A DNA stretch of 64,000 nucleotides from JAOADN01 sp049323795 (GTDB lineage Bacteria; Pseudomonadota; Alphaproteobacteria; Rhodobacterales; Rhodobacteraceae), in the NCBI GenBank assembly GCA_049323795.1, contig JBMOOH010000020.1, positions 62,001 through 126,000 of the forward strand. Reading direction: 5' to 3'. Made by a program: the position numbers and the translations under genes. Of this stretch, positions 42,421-52,902 are shown one piece after another (position 1 is the stretch's first letter; each line of letters opens with the position of its first letter). The notes below the pieces were generated by a model. It ran no database searches. It saw nothing but the letters and a program-made list of their open reading frames with translations, and was not told where the DNA came from.

Positions 42421-43858
42421 GCCGGAGGACGGCGACCCCGCCGTCCCCGAGCGTGCCCGGGAACCACTTCACCTCGGTCAGGACGGTGCCGCGGTCCCTG
42501 GCCATCTGGGGGATGATCCGGAACACGCGCCCGGGGAACGCGACGACGAAGGTCACCGGGCCGGGTCTGGCCATGGCGGCGCGGTATCCGGTCCCGTCCA
42601 TCAGGACAGCCCAGTCCGCCCCGTAGAAGCCGGTGAAGGCCGAGGCGGCCTGGCCCACGGCAAAGACGCGCTCGTCCGGTCTGCGGGCGGCTTCGACGAA
42701 CCTGTAGGCACCCTCCAGATCCTGCTTGGGCGCGCGGTAGTTCCGCGCGGCGAGCGGAAGCGACAGCAGCACCATCCCCGCCGCGGCGGGCAGGAACAGG
42801 CTGCGGGCCGTCACCCGGCCCCCCAGGCGGCCGGCTGCGGCCCGGGCGAGCCGGTCGCACAGGAACCGCACACCCTCGACAAGCAGGATCATCAGGAATG
42901 CGATGTCCACGAAGAAGAATCGCGGCCAGATCCGCATTCCCAGCGCCATCAGCGCCGTGACGGTCAGCGCGATGTGCACCGCCACGATCACCGGGAACAG
43001 CGGCGCAGCCCTGCGCAGGGCGACCGCACCCGTGAAGGCGAGCGCGACGACGAGGAGACCGGCGACGGGGATCAGCGGATTGCCCTCGCCGAGCGCGGTC
43101 CGGAACGCCTCGGCGGCGGCCCAGAGCGGCGACTGGTATTCCTGCATCGGGTCCACGGCAGAGGTGGCCGAGACCGCCCCCACGGTCTCGATGAGGCTGG
43201 GCATGACCGGCAGGTAGAGAAGGAGGGTCGCCACGCCGCCTGCGAGGAAGCCGAGGAGCGGGTTGACCCAGAGTTCCCGCCCGCCCTTCCCGAGCGCGAG
43301 CGCAAGCCAGACGAGCCCGAGCGCGGCGTAGAGGAAGGCCCCGGTGAGGTGCGTGAACACCGAAGCGGCGAGCGTCGCACCGAACCAGAGCCATGTCGAA
43401 CGGCGCGGCTCGGCGATGCCGCGCAGGAACAGGATCACCCCGACGGTGCCGAAGAAGGCGAGACCCGTATAGCCCCGGGCGTTCTGCGAGAACCAGATCT
43501 GGTGGTAGTTCGTCGCCAGCAGAAGCGCCGTGGCATGCGCGACCGGCACGCCCGCCACCTGCCGCGCCAGCGCCCATGCGGCCGCGATCGACGCAAGCCC
43601 GAAGATCAGCGCGGTCATGCGGATGGCCCAGGGCTCTTCCCCGAAGACCGCGATGAACGCCTTGGCGAAAACGTCGTGGAGGTAGTGATAGTTCATCGAA
43701 TAGTCGGTCATCATCTGCAACCAGGGCAGGCGCAGATGGGTCGCGACCGTCGTGATCTCGTCGAACCAGAGCGGTCCGTTCAGTCCCGGAATCCGCAGCG
43801 CGAGAGCGACCAGAAGGATCGCTCCGAGTGCCAGAAGGTCACGCCGTTGCATCTGCAT
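42413..43858 (-). CDS. GT39/ArnT-type membrane glycosyltransferase
   Basis: 481-residue polytopic protein with about eleven hydrophobic helices. Near the N-terminus RIPGLNGPLWFDEITTVATH has the acidic pair (WFDE) of the first periplasmic loop found in protein-mannosyltransferase/ArnT-like enzymes, which use polyprenyl-phosphate sugars. The NYHQIWFSQNARGYTG segment is likewise typical of this group. The DPM-type synthase at 33876 could supply the donor. The gene lies between the epimerase gene and the GMC oxidoreductase gene in a minus-strand unit of three. Confidence 0.82.
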   Translation of the reverse strand: MQMQRRDLLALGAILLVALALRIPGLNGPLWFDEITTVATHLRLPWLQMMTDYSMNYHYLHDVFAKAFIAVFGEEPWAIRMTALIFGLASIAAAWALARQVAGVPVAHATALLLATNYHQIWFSQNARGYTGLAFFGTVGVILFLRGIAEPRRSTWLWFGATLAASVFTHLTGAFLYAALGLVWLALALGKGGRELWVNPLLGFLAGGVATLLLYLPVMPSLIETVGAVSATSAVDPMQEYQSPLWAAAEAFRTALGEGNPLIPVAGLLVVALAFTGAVALRRAAPLFPVIVAVHIALTVTALMALGMRIWPRFFFVDIAFLMILLVEGVRFLCDRLARAAAGRLGGRVTARSLFLPAAAGMVLLSLPLAARNYRAPKQDLEGAYRFVEAARRPDERVFAVGQAASAFTGFYGADWAVLMDGTGYRAAMARPGPVTFVVAFPGRVFRIIPQMARDRGTVLTEVKWFPGTLGDGGVAVLRRD

Positions 43859-43869
43859 GTGACCACCCG

Positions 43870-44841
43870 TCAGGCCGCAAGCGCGGCGCGTTTTTCGGAA
43901 ATGACGTCCGCAATGATCTCGTCCAGTCCGCGGCGGGGACGGAAACCGATGCAGCGCTCGAGCTTCGAGACATCGGGGAGGCGGCGTGCCATGTCCTCGA
44001 AGCCTTCGGGATAGACCGAGGAATAGGGGACGAACTCGATCCTCGACTCCGAGCCGGTCAGCGCGACAACCCGTTCGGCAAGCCCGCGGATCGAGACTTC
44101 CTCGTCATTCGCCACGTTGAACACCTGCCCGTGGGCGGCGGGCACCGTCATCAGGCGGACCATGGCCTCGATCACGTCCGAAACGTGGCCGAAGCAACGG
44201 GTCTGCGCGCCTGTGCCGTGAACCTGAAGCGGCCGGCCTTCGAGCGCGGCCTGCACGAAGGTCGGAAGAACCATTCCGTAGCGGCCGGTCTGGCGGGGCC
44301 CGGCGGTGTTGAAGAACCGCAGCACCACCGCCGGAAGCGCGGCTTCGCGCACATAGGCGAAGGTCAGGAATTCGTCGAGCGTCTTGGCGCAGGCGTAGGA
44401 CCAGCGCAGGTTCCTTGTCGACCCGATGGTCAGGTCGTCATCCTCGCGGACGGGGAATTTCGACGCCTTCCCGTAGACTTCGGACGTGGAGGCCACGAAG
44501 GTCTGGCGTCCGTGCGCGACCGCTGCCTTCAGCACGTTCTCGGTTCCGTTCACGTTGGTCAGGATGGACCGGCTGGGAGCGTCCATGATGAGCCTGACGC
44601 CCACCGCGGCGGCCAGATGAAAGACGGTCTCTGCCCTTGCCACAAGGTCGGAGACGAGCGCCGCGTCGAGGACAGATCCCTCGGCCACGCGGAGACGTGG
44701 CGACTGCGCCACCCCTGCAAGGTTCTCGCGCCGCCCCGACGAGAAGTCGTCGAGGACGGTAACGACATGGCCCTCGGCGATCAGCCGGTCGGTCAGATGC
44801 GACCCGATGAACCCCGCCCCGCCGGTGATGAGAACCTGCAT
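43870..44841 (-). CDS. NAD-dependent sugar-nucleotide epimerase/dehydratase
   Basis: 323-residue extended SDR. VLITGGAGFIGSHLTDRL binds NAD; ASTSEVYG and SYACAKTLDEFLTFAY give the catalytic Ser and Tyr-x-x-x-Lys; RFFNTAGPRQTGRYGMVLP and HVSDVIEAMVRLM are typical of GalE/UXS-like enzymes. The length fits UDP-glucose 4-epimerase or related enzymes, but the exact reaction cannot be told. The ATG at 44841 has GAGG 5 bases upstream. Divergent from the second SDR gene at 44993; the spacer has a 12-bp tandem repeat. Confidence 0.85.
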   Translation of the reverse strand: MQVLITGGAGFIGSHLTDRLIAEGHVVTVLDDFSSGRRENLAGVAQSPRLRVAEGSVLDAALVSDLVARAETVFHLAAAVGVRLIMDAPSRSILTNVNGTENVLKAAVAHGRQTFVASTSEVYGKASKFPVREDDDLTIGSTRNLRWSYACAKTLDEFLTFAYVREAALPAVVLRFFNTAGPRQTGRYGMVLPTFVQAALEGRPLQVHGTGAQTRCFGHVSDVIEAMVRLMTVPAAHGQVFNVANDEEVSIRGLAERVVALTGSESRIEFVPYSSVYPEGFEDMARRLPDVSKLERCIGFRPRRGLDEIIADVISEKRAALAA

Positions 44842-44860
44842 GTGACCTCGCCAACACCTT

Positions 44861-44884
44861 TTACCCACCGACTTACCCACCGAC
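44861..44884. promoter_or_regulatory. Tandem 12-bp repeat in a divergent promoter region
   Basis: TTACCCACCGAC occurs twice with no gap, 20 bases before the minus-strand epimerase start and about 110 bases before the plus-strand SDR start. A direct-repeat operator is possible. No strong -35/-10 pair was recognised. Confidence 0.45.
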
Positions 44885-44992
44885 GCAGAGCCTGCTTCGC
44901 ACCGCGGCAGCCCTGGACGATCGCGCCCCCGGAAACAGTTTTCTTCCGTGCCGCAATGCCGATAGGCTGCCTCACGCAGCGAAGGGGTGCAA

Positions 44993-46078
44993 GTGTCGGG
45001 ATCGTCCTCGGGCGCAGGGGCGCTGGCCGGCCGGAACGTCGTGGTGACGGGCGCGGCGGGATTCATCGGGCGTCGCCTGGTCGCGGCGCTCGTTGCGAGG
45101 GGGGCGGCGGTCACGGCGGTGGAACGGCGGGCGCCGCTGCGGAGCAGGCCCCTGCACCCCGTCGGAGCGGCCGTGCGGAGGGTAGCGGCCGACCTTGCAC
45201 GGCCCGAGAGCCTGCGGGCGGCGATCGCCGGGGCCGACGTGCTTTTCCACCTAGCCTACGACATCCGCGACGGCGCAGCGGGCAACCTCGCCGCGTTCGA
45301 CGGCGTGCTCGCGGCGGCGCGTGACGGCGGGGTGCGGCGCATCGTCCATGCCAGTTCCATCGTCGTCTACGACGGCTGGCCCGATGGCGTGCTGCGTGAG
45401 GACCAGACATGGGGAAGCCCCGGCGGGGGCGCCTACCGGCAGGCGAAGATCGCCATGGAGCGACGCCTCCTGGCATCGGACATCGAGGCCGCAATCCTGC
45501 AACCCACGCTGGTCTATGGCTCGGGAAGCGCGCTCTGGACGGAAATTCCCCTGCGTGCGCTGGCGTCCGGGGGACTGGTGCTGCCCGAGCCGGCGGGGCT
45601 GGCGGCGCTCGTCCATGCCGAGGACGTGGCGGCTGCGGCGGTGGCCGCGGCAGAGTTGCCGGAACTCGGCCACGAGCGGTTCATCGTGAGCGCGCCGCCC
45701 GTCGCCTGGGAGGATTACATCTCCGGCCTCGCGGCGATCGCGGGTGGTGCGGGCCTGTTCCGTCTGCCGGCCGCGGAAGTTGCGGCGCGTCTCGGACCCG
45801 GGACGGCGGCGGCAGACGCCGGGAGCGGTCCGCCGCTGGCCGCCCGGGTCAGTGCCGTGCTCCGGCGGCACGTCGGGCACGCCCGCGTCGAGGCCGCGGC
45901 CGGGGCGCTGCGGCGGTTCCGCGGGCGGGCGGGTCCGCTCTGGCCCGACCGGTTCATGCTGGATCTCTACACCGCCCGGCCGGCGCTTCCCCCCGGCGCG
46001 ACCGCACTTCGGCTCGGCTTCATGCCGCAGGTGACCTTGCGGCAGGGTCTGGACGAGATCGGGCAGCAAAGGCGGTGA
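44993..46078 (+). CDS. NAD-dependent epimerase/dehydratase family protein
   Basis: 361-residue extended SDR-like protein. NVVVTGAAGFIGRRLVAALV is the nucleotide loop, HASSIVVYDG and AYRQAKIAMERRL hold the Ser and Tyr-x-x-x-Lys. The first 250 residues are regular; the C-terminal 110 residues are Ala/Arg-rich and divergent. It precedes the UDP-HexNAc dehydrogenase gene and probably modifies a nucleotide sugar; the reaction is unknown. GAAGGGG lies 5 bases before the GTG at 44993; a GTG at 44987 overlaps that site and is less likely. Confidence 0.78.
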   Translation: MSGSSSGAGALAGRNVVVTGAAGFIGRRLVAALVARGAAVTAVERRAPLRSRPLHPVGAAVRRVAADLARPESLRAAIAGADVLFHLAYDIRDGAAGNLAAFDGVLAAARDGGVRRIVHASSIVVYDGWPDGVLREDQTWGSPGGGAYRQAKIAMERRLLASDIEAAILQPTLVYGSGSALWTEIPLRALASGGLVLPEPAGLAALVHAEDVAAAAVAAAELPELGHERFIVSAPPVAWEDYISGLAAIAGGAGLFRLPAAEVAARLGPGTAAADAGSGPPLAARVSAVLRRHVGHARVEAAAGALRRFRGRAGPLWPDRFMLDLYTARPALPPGATALRLGFMPQVTLRQGLDEIGQQRR

Positions 46079-46208
46079 CTGCCATGGGTTGTCCCGGAAT
46101 TGCGAACGATGCCGCACCCTTCCTGAACGAATCTGCCGGAAGGACTCCGAACCGGCCCGCGGCCCCCCTATGCTGCGGCGCTGCCGGACCGAACTTGCGT
46201 GAGTCGCC

Positions 46209-47558
46209 GTGAACACGGGTGGTTTCTCCTTCTTCTCGACCCTCAGGGACCGGATCGCATCGCGCGGGGCGCATGTCGGCGTCGTCGGGCTGGGCTATGT
46301 CGGCCTGCCGCTTGCGCTGACCATCAGCGAACAGGGGTTCCGCGCCACGGGATTCGATCTCAGCGCTGCGCGCGTGACGGACATCAACGCCGGCAGGCGG
46401 GTGATCTCGTATTTCGAGGAGGATCGCGTCGCCAAGGCCGTCGCAAGCGGCCGCTTCGGCGCCACCGGGGATTTCGACCGGCTGCCGGACATGGACGTGA
46501 TCCTGATCTGCGTGCCCACGCCGCTGTCGGCCACGCGCGAGCCGGATCTGTCCTATGTACGCAAGGCCGTGGCGACCATCGCCGCGAAACTGCGTCCGGG
46601 GCAGTTCGTCGTCCTAGAGAGCACGGTCTGGCCGGGCGCGACGGCAGGCGTCGTCCGGCCGATGCTCGAACAGGGAGGACTGAAGGCGGGGCTGGATTTC
46701 TTCCTCGCCTTCTCGCCGGAACGCGAAGACCCGGGGAACCGCAGCTTCTCGACGCGGTCCATTCCGAAGATCGTGGGTGCGGACGACACCCGTTCGCGCG
46801 ACCTCGCGGATCTGTTCTATTCGGGGATCGTGGCGCGGACCGTCCCGGTCTCGAGCGCGGCGACCGCCGAGGCCGTGAAGCTGGTAGAGAACAGTTTTCG
46901 CACCGTGAACATCGCGCTGGTGAACGAGTTCAAGGTCGCGCTCGACGCCATGGGCGTGGACGTGTGGGAGGTGGTCCGGGCCGCGGCGACCAAACCCTTC
47001 GGCTACATGCCGTTCTATCCGGGCCCCGGGATCGGGGGCGACTGCATTCCGGTGTCGCCGGTCTATCTGGCGTGGCGGGCACGCGAGGCCGGAGCCGGGC
47101 TTCCGCTCGTCGAGCTGGCGCACGGCGCGAACGAACGCGCCCCGCAGGGAATCGCCGACCGCGTCGCGGTGGAACTCGGACGGCGCGGCAGGGCCGTGAA
47201 CGGGGCGCGGGTGTTGATCCTGGGCATTGCGTACAAGAAGGATGTCGAGGACACGCGGGAAAGCCCGGCGCTCCGCATCCTCGGGGCTCTCGAGGCGATG
47301 GGCGCGTCCTGCGACTATCACGACCCGCTCTTCCCGGTGCTTCCGCCCACCCGCGACCACGCCGCGCTGGCAGGACGGATCTCGAAACCGCTGACCGAGC
47401 CCTCGGTGTCGGACTACGACGCCGTTCTGGTCACGACCGATCACACGGAGGTCGATTACGCAGCGGTGGCCCGTGCCGCCCGGCTTGTTCTCGACACGCG
47501 CAACGCGTTCGAAGCGCGCGGCCTTCTGGTCGGCGACGGCCGGCTGGTTAAGATCTGA
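46209..47558 (+). CDS. UDP-N-acetyl-hexosamine 6-dehydrogenase (WbpA/WecC type)
   Basis: 449-residue enzyme of the UDP-glucose/GDP-mannose dehydrogenase family. HVGVVGLGYVGLPLALTISEQG binds NAD; ESTVWPGAT, PEREDPGN and GPGIGGDCIPVSPVYLAW with the catalytic Cys are typical of UDP-HexNAc dehydrogenases; ILGIAYKKDVEDTRESPAL marks the UDP-binding domain. It would form UDP-GlcNAcA or, together with WecB at 24082, UDP-ManNAcA. GTG start directly at the family N-terminus. Converges with the sulfotransferase gene, one base between the stops. Confidence 0.9.
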   Translation: MNTGGFSFFSTLRDRIASRGAHVGVVGLGYVGLPLALTISEQGFRATGFDLSAARVTDINAGRRVISYFEEDRVAKAVASGRFGATGDFDRLPDMDVILICVPTPLSATREPDLSYVRKAVATIAAKLRPGQFVVLESTVWPGATAGVVRPMLEQGGLKAGLDFFLAFSPEREDPGNRSFSTRSIPKIVGADDTRSRDLADLFYSGIVARTVPVSSAATAEAVKLVENSFRTVNIALVNEFKVALDAMGVDVWEVVRAAATKPFGYMPFYPGPGIGGDCIPVSPVYLAWRAREAGAGLPLVELAHGANERAPQGIADRVAVELGRRGRAVNGARVLILGIAYKKDVEDTRESPALRILGALEAMGASCDYHDPLFPVLPPTRDHAALAGRISKPLTEPSVSDYDAVLVTTDHTEVDYAAVARAARLVLDTRNAFEARGLLVGDGRLVKI

Positions 47559-47559
47559 C

Positions 47560-48462
47560 TCAGTCGAGCCAGGCGGAAAGGTCGCGCCCGATCAACGGTC
47601 CGAGCCGCTCGATGTCGGGCGCGAGACGGTCGCGCAGGATCGCCCTCGCCGCAGCCGGCATCCTTTCGTCCCGGCGCAGGTTCATCTGGGCAAGCCTGTC
47701 GCGGATGCGGAGCCGGGTCGGCTGGGGGACGACCAGCCCGATGGCCCGCGTGACCGGATTGGGCTTCATCAGGAAATCCTGCAACGCCTTGCTCTTCGGC
47801 CGCCCGCCAGCGTTGATGCCCTCGGTCAGATCCGGCCGGAAGCCGGGATCCGCACCGATGTGGGCCAGGATGTCCGCCACAAGCCGCGCCGGGTCGGACA
47901 GGAAATCGTCGTAGGTGCGGATCAGGAACCGGTCCCGCGGAAAGAGCGCGAAGTAGCGCTCGATCTGTTCGGCGTATCTTGGGAAACGGGAGTAGCCGAA
48001 GAGCGGCTGCCAGCCGGCCGCCAGCCGCTCCTCCTCGAGCGAGAGGGCCTCGGCAAAGTCCTCGACCGGTTCGATCCGGCACTTCGTCGCGTAGAGGAAG
48101 TGCGAAAACGCCTGGTCGATGGGATTTCGAAGGACGGCCACCATGCGCACGTCCGGAACGTGCCGCCGGATGCGTTCGGGTGCTTTCGGCACATGGAGAT
48201 AGAGGGGCGACGCCTCTCCCAGGATCTGTCCCGGTCCTGCGCCCTCGAAAAGCCGGCGGTAGTCTTCGAGCCGCGTGACGGAGTTGTTGATGAAGTCCGC
48301 GCCCGGACCCCGCACGGTCAGCGTCTCGTCCTCGTAGGCGAAGAAGTTCGTCTCTTTCTGGACGGGCATGAAGATCTGCGGGCTCTGGCGGAGAAACGAA
48401 TGGATCGCCGTCGTGCCCGCCCGAGCGGCCCCGATCACAAGGAAATCCGGCATCCCGTCCAT
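47560..48462 (-). CDS. Sulfotransferase (PAPS-dependent)
   Basis: 300-residue sulfotransferase of the heparan N-/3-O-sulfotransferase-like group. FLVIGAARAGTTAIHSFL carries the 5'-phosphosulfate loop (G-A-A-R-A-G-T-T) and MVAVLRNPIDQAFSHFLY the 3'-phosphate motif R-N-P-x-x-x-A-x-S-H. KETNFFAYED contains the usual conserved Lys-Glu pair. No signal peptide, so cytoplasmic. It is the third sulfotransferase module in the glycan region. Divergent from the flavoprotein at 48759. Confidence 0.88.
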   Translation of the reverse strand: MDGMPDFLVIGAARAGTTAIHSFLRQSPQIFMPVQKETNFFAYEDETLTVRGPGADFINNSVTRLEDYRRLFEGAGPGQILGEASPLYLHVPKAPERIRRHVPDVRMVAVLRNPIDQAFSHFLYATKCRIEPVEDFAEALSLEEERLAAGWQPLFGYSRFPRYAEQIERYFALFPRDRFLIRTYDDFLSDPARLVADILAHIGADPGFRPDLTEGINAGGRPKSKALQDFLMKPNPVTRAIGLVVPQPTRLRIRDRLAQMNLRRDERMPAAARAILRDRLAPDIERLGPLIGRDLSAWLD

Positions 48463-48687
48463 GGCGCCGCTCCGCTGTCGCCGTCGGTCCGGCCGTCCGG
48501 CGCGCCCCGCGAGTCGCCGTCGAATCGCACGGACCGCCCGGTTCTGCGTGGCACGCCATGGGTGCCGGCGTGAAGCAAGTGTTAAGGAAGCCGCGGTGAT
48601 TTTGGCTCATATCGAGACGAAACAGGGAAAAAATAGACATTGATGACGTTTGGGCTACGGAGCGGGGGGCAGGGACGTGAAGAAGAT

Positions 48688-48716
48688 TTGGAGCGGCACC
48701 CGGCCTCCTGTATAGT
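48688..48716 (+). promoter_or_regulatory. Strong sigma-70-like promoter of the flavoprotein gene
   Basis: TTGGAG (48688-48693) and TATAGT (48711-48716) are separated by exactly 17 bases, 43 bases before the GTG start. This is the best -35/-10 pair seen in the window. The 296-base region 48463-48758 shows no other gene; an AT-richer stretch (GGGAAAAAATAGACATTGATG) lies upstream and may hold regulatory sites. Confidence 0.65.
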
Positions 48717-48758
48717 CACGGGGCGTTGGCGAGATGCATTTGGATTGAACGGGGATAA

Positions 48759-50249
<1,491 letters not shown>

Positions 50250-50330
50250 GCCGCCCGTGGTGCCGCAAACGGGCCCGCCGGCGGAGGCTGGCGCGCCCGT
50301 CCGTCCGGGGCCTCGGGAGGCGGTCCGATC

Positions 50331-50900
50331 ATGATCCCGGCGCCTCGCCGGAACCGGCCGTACCTGTTCTGGATCATCCTTTCACTGCCAGCCATCGCGA
50401 TGGTGGCGGCCGCCCTCGCAGGCATCCGCTTTGCCTACAACAACGTCACCGGAATGGTGGCGGGGGTGTTTCTTGCGGCGACCCTTTTCGTGACGCCGCT
50501 CCTGCGGCTGCTCGGCCCGGTCGCGTGGCTGCGGGGCAACGTTCGCCGCCATCTCGGCGTGGCCTCGTTCGTCTATTCGCTTCTGCATCTGGCCGCCTGG
50601 CTGGCACGCGCCACGCTGGAAGACGTCCTCTATTCCTTTCTGCGCCCCGAGATCGTCACCGGATGGATCGCCCTTGCGATCATGTTTCCACTGGCCCTGA
50701 CATCGACCGACAGGTCCGTCCGCCGGATGGGTCCCGGATGGAAGGCGCTGCACCGGTGGGTCTACCTCGCCGCCCTCCTGACCCTTGCGCACTGGTATCT
50801 TGCGGGGGTCTGGATCAGGACGATGGTTGCGATGTCCGTGCCGCTCGTGGCGCTCGGTCTCTGGCGTCTGTGGCGTTTCCAGGCGCGGGCGACCCGCTGA
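50331..50900 (+). CDS. msrQ: MsrQ/ferric-reductase-like heme membrane protein
   Basis: 189-residue integral membrane protein with about six helices of the ferric reductase-like transmembrane family. RRHLGVASFVYSLLHLAAW and KALHRWVYLAALLTLAHWYL place His residues on two helices for heme b, as in MsrQ (YedZ), which passes electrons to the periplasmic methionine-sulfoxide reductase MsrP. MsrQ length is about 200. No msrP lies beside it, so the partner is encoded elsewhere or is a different protein. GGGAGG precedes the ATG. Confidence 0.82.
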   Translation: MIPAPRRNRPYLFWIILSLPAIAMVAAALAGIRFAYNNVTGMVAGVFLAATLFVTPLLRLLGPVAWLRGNVRRHLGVASFVYSLLHLAAWLARATLEDVLYSFLRPEIVTGWIALAIMFPLALTSTDRSVRRMGPGWKALHRWVYLAALLTLAHWYLAGVWIRTMVAMSVPLVALGLWRLWRFQARATR

Positions 50901-50995
50901 CGCTGCTGGCATGTCAGTTCGCCGGGCGCTATGACTGGAACGGCGTGCCATCCGACCCCGCGCGGGGTGGCTTACCGGCGCGCGGGGGCAATGTC

Positions 50996-52519
50996 ATGCG
51001 AGAGCCGATCGTTCTCAATCCCGCCGACACCGTGGCGATCCTGCCCGAGCGGGCCGCAGCCGGATCCCGGCCGCTTGGCTCGGGTGTGCCGCTTGCGCGG
51101 CCCGTTGCCGGAGGCCACAAGCTCGCCCGGGTGGCGATCCCGGCCGGTACCGAGGTGGTCAAGTTCGGCCAGATCATCGGCCACGCCACCGCCGACATCC
51201 AGCCTGGCGAGCACGTCCACGTGCACAACTGCGCCTTCTCGGACCACGATCGGGACTACCGGATCGGTGCCGACCTGGCGGCCGCCCGCGCGGCGATCCC
51301 GGCGGTCGAGCCCCGGACATTCCGCGGCTACCGGCGGGCGAACGGCGACATCGGGACCCGCAACTACATCGCCCTCTGCGCCACGGTGAACTGTTCGGCC
51401 ACCGTCATCCGCCGCGCAGCTTTCGAGATCGAGGCCTCCGGGGTGCTGGCGGGGTATCCGAACGTGGACGGGATCGTGGCCTTCGCCCATGGAACGGGCT
51501 GCGGCATGGCGGCCGAAGGACCCGGAGTCGATATTCTCCAGCGCGTTCTCTGGGGCCATGCGACACATCCCAACGTCGGTGCCGCCGTCTTCGTCGGCCT
51601 CGGCTGCGAGGTCATGCAGGTGGCGCGGATGAGGCAGAGCTTCGGGGCCGCCGATGCCGGCCGCTTTCACGGGCTGACCATCCAGGAGACGGGGGGCACG
51701 CGCGCCACGATCGCCGCGATCAAGGCGAAGGTCGCGGAGCTGCTTCCGGAGGTGAACCGGATCCGGCGCGAGGACTGCCCCGCTTCGGCCCTGCGCCTTG
51801 CCCTGCAGTGCGGCGGTTCGGACGGATTTTCGGGCATCACCGCGAACCCGGCGCTCGGGGCGGCGTCGGATCTGCTCGTCGGGCTGGGCGGCACCGCGAT
51901 CCTGTCCGAGACGCCAGAGATCTACGGAGCCGAGCAGCTTCTTCTCCGCCGTGCCGCCACGCCCGACGTGGCGGCGCGCCTGATTGCGTGCATCCGGTGG
52001 TGGGAACGCTACACCGAGATGAACGGCGGCAGCATGGACAACAACCCGAGCCCCGGAAACAAGCAGGGCGGGCTGACCACGATCCTCGAAAAGTCGCTCG
52101 GCGCGGCTGCGAAAGGCGGAACGACCCCTCTCACCGCCTTCTACGACTACGCCGAAAAGGTAACATCGCCGGGCTTCGTCTTCATGGATACGCCCGGATA
52201 CGATCCGGTCTCGGCAACCGGCCAGATCGCCGGGGGCGCGCAGATCGTCGTCTTCACGACCGGACGCGGATCCGCCTTCGGTTCGAAACCCGCGCCGACG
52301 ATCAAGGTGGCCACGAACGATTCGCTCTACCGCGCGATGCCCGACGACATGGACGTGAATTGCGGAGACATCCTGTCGGAAGGCAGGTCGATCGGCCAGA
52401 AGGGGGCCGAGATCCTCGAAATGGTCCTTGCCGTCGCATCGGGGCAGCGCTCCAAGTCCGAGATTCTGGGACTTGGAGACAACGAGTTCGTTCCATGGCA
52501 ACTCGGCGCGGTGATGTGA
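50996..52519 (+). CDS. UxaA/GarD-family altronate or galactarate dehydratase
   Basis: 507-residue dehydratase. The N-terminal SAF-type domain (about 1-100) has GHKLARVAIPAGTEVVKFGQIIGHAT and HVHVHNCAF; the C-terminal catalytic domain starts at GDIGTRNYIALCATVNCSATV and has GIVAFAHGTGCGM, CGGSDGFSGITANPALG and NNPSPGNKQGGLTTI. These enzymes dehydrate altronate, galactarate or related sugar acids with an Fe centre. Which one is not decidable from sequence by eye. GGGGG lies 7 bases before the ATG at 50996. A palindrome at 52693-52714 lies downstream. Confidence 0.9.
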   Translation: MREPIVLNPADTVAILPERAAAGSRPLGSGVPLARPVAGGHKLARVAIPAGTEVVKFGQIIGHATADIQPGEHVHVHNCAFSDHDRDYRIGADLAAARAAIPAVEPRTFRGYRRANGDIGTRNYIALCATVNCSATVIRRAAFEIEASGVLAGYPNVDGIVAFAHGTGCGMAAEGPGVDILQRVLWGHATHPNVGAAVFVGLGCEVMQVARMRQSFGAADAGRFHGLTIQETGGTRATIAAIKAKVAELLPEVNRIRREDCPASALRLALQCGGSDGFSGITANPALGAASDLLVGLGGTAILSETPEIYGAEQLLLRRAATPDVAARLIACIRWWERYTEMNGGSMDNNPSPGNKQGGLTTILEKSLGAAAKGGTTPLTAFYDYAEKVTSPGFVFMDTPGYDPVSATGQIAGGAQIVVFTTGRGSAFGSKPAPTIKVATNDSLYRAMPDDMDVNCGDILSEGRSIGQKGAEILEMVLAVASGQRSKSEILGLGDNEFVPWQLGAVM

Positions 52520-52902
52520 ATCGCCGTCATCCATGCTAAGAATGCCGTGGAAGTCACTGTAACGGCAGGCATAACCCTGCGTGCAAGGTATCCCTGGCCG
52601 GATGGCTTTCCGGACATGTGCGCCCCTGCACAAACCGGACTGCCCCGGTGGCCGCCGCGCTGCACTGGCGGCTGGGCGGCCGGTCCGCCGCTTCGCGGCC
52701 CTTAAGGGCCGCGAGTCCTGTTTCCGGGATGGGAACACACCCATTCCTTCAACTGCCGGTTGTCCAAGAAATACCTTGTTCCTGGCGCAATCCGCACACA
52801 CCTGTGCCTTTTTGCGGTCAATTCCGAGGTGGATGGTTAAGGGGAAGTAAAGATTGTGGCGGTTAACCCAGTGCCTGTTCAAACAAGCTGAGGAACCACA
52901 AA
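52520..52902. other. 383-base spacer with palindrome and likely promoter
   Basis: No gene recognised. It contains the 22-bp palindrome at 52693-52714 and, further right, an AT-richer stretch (GGTTAAGGGGAAGTAAAG, 52837-52854) that precedes the small protein gene at 52903. TTAA-N7-TAAA there is one mismatch from a CtrA-like TTAA-N7-TTAA site, which is suggestive only. Confidence 0.5.
52693..52714. terminator. 22-bp perfect palindrome downstream of the dehydratase gene
   Basis: CGCGGCCCTTAAGGGCCGCG flanked by T and A is a perfect palindrome with 11-base arms. It is 173 bases past the UxaA-type gene stop. No T-run follows. It may be a 3'-end hairpin or a symmetric protein-binding site. Confidence 0.5.

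Noticed and set aside
52837..52854. CtrA-like binding site before the small-protein gene
   Set aside because: TTAA-N7-TAAA is one mismatch from consensus and such short sites occur by chance; noted in the spacer entry only.
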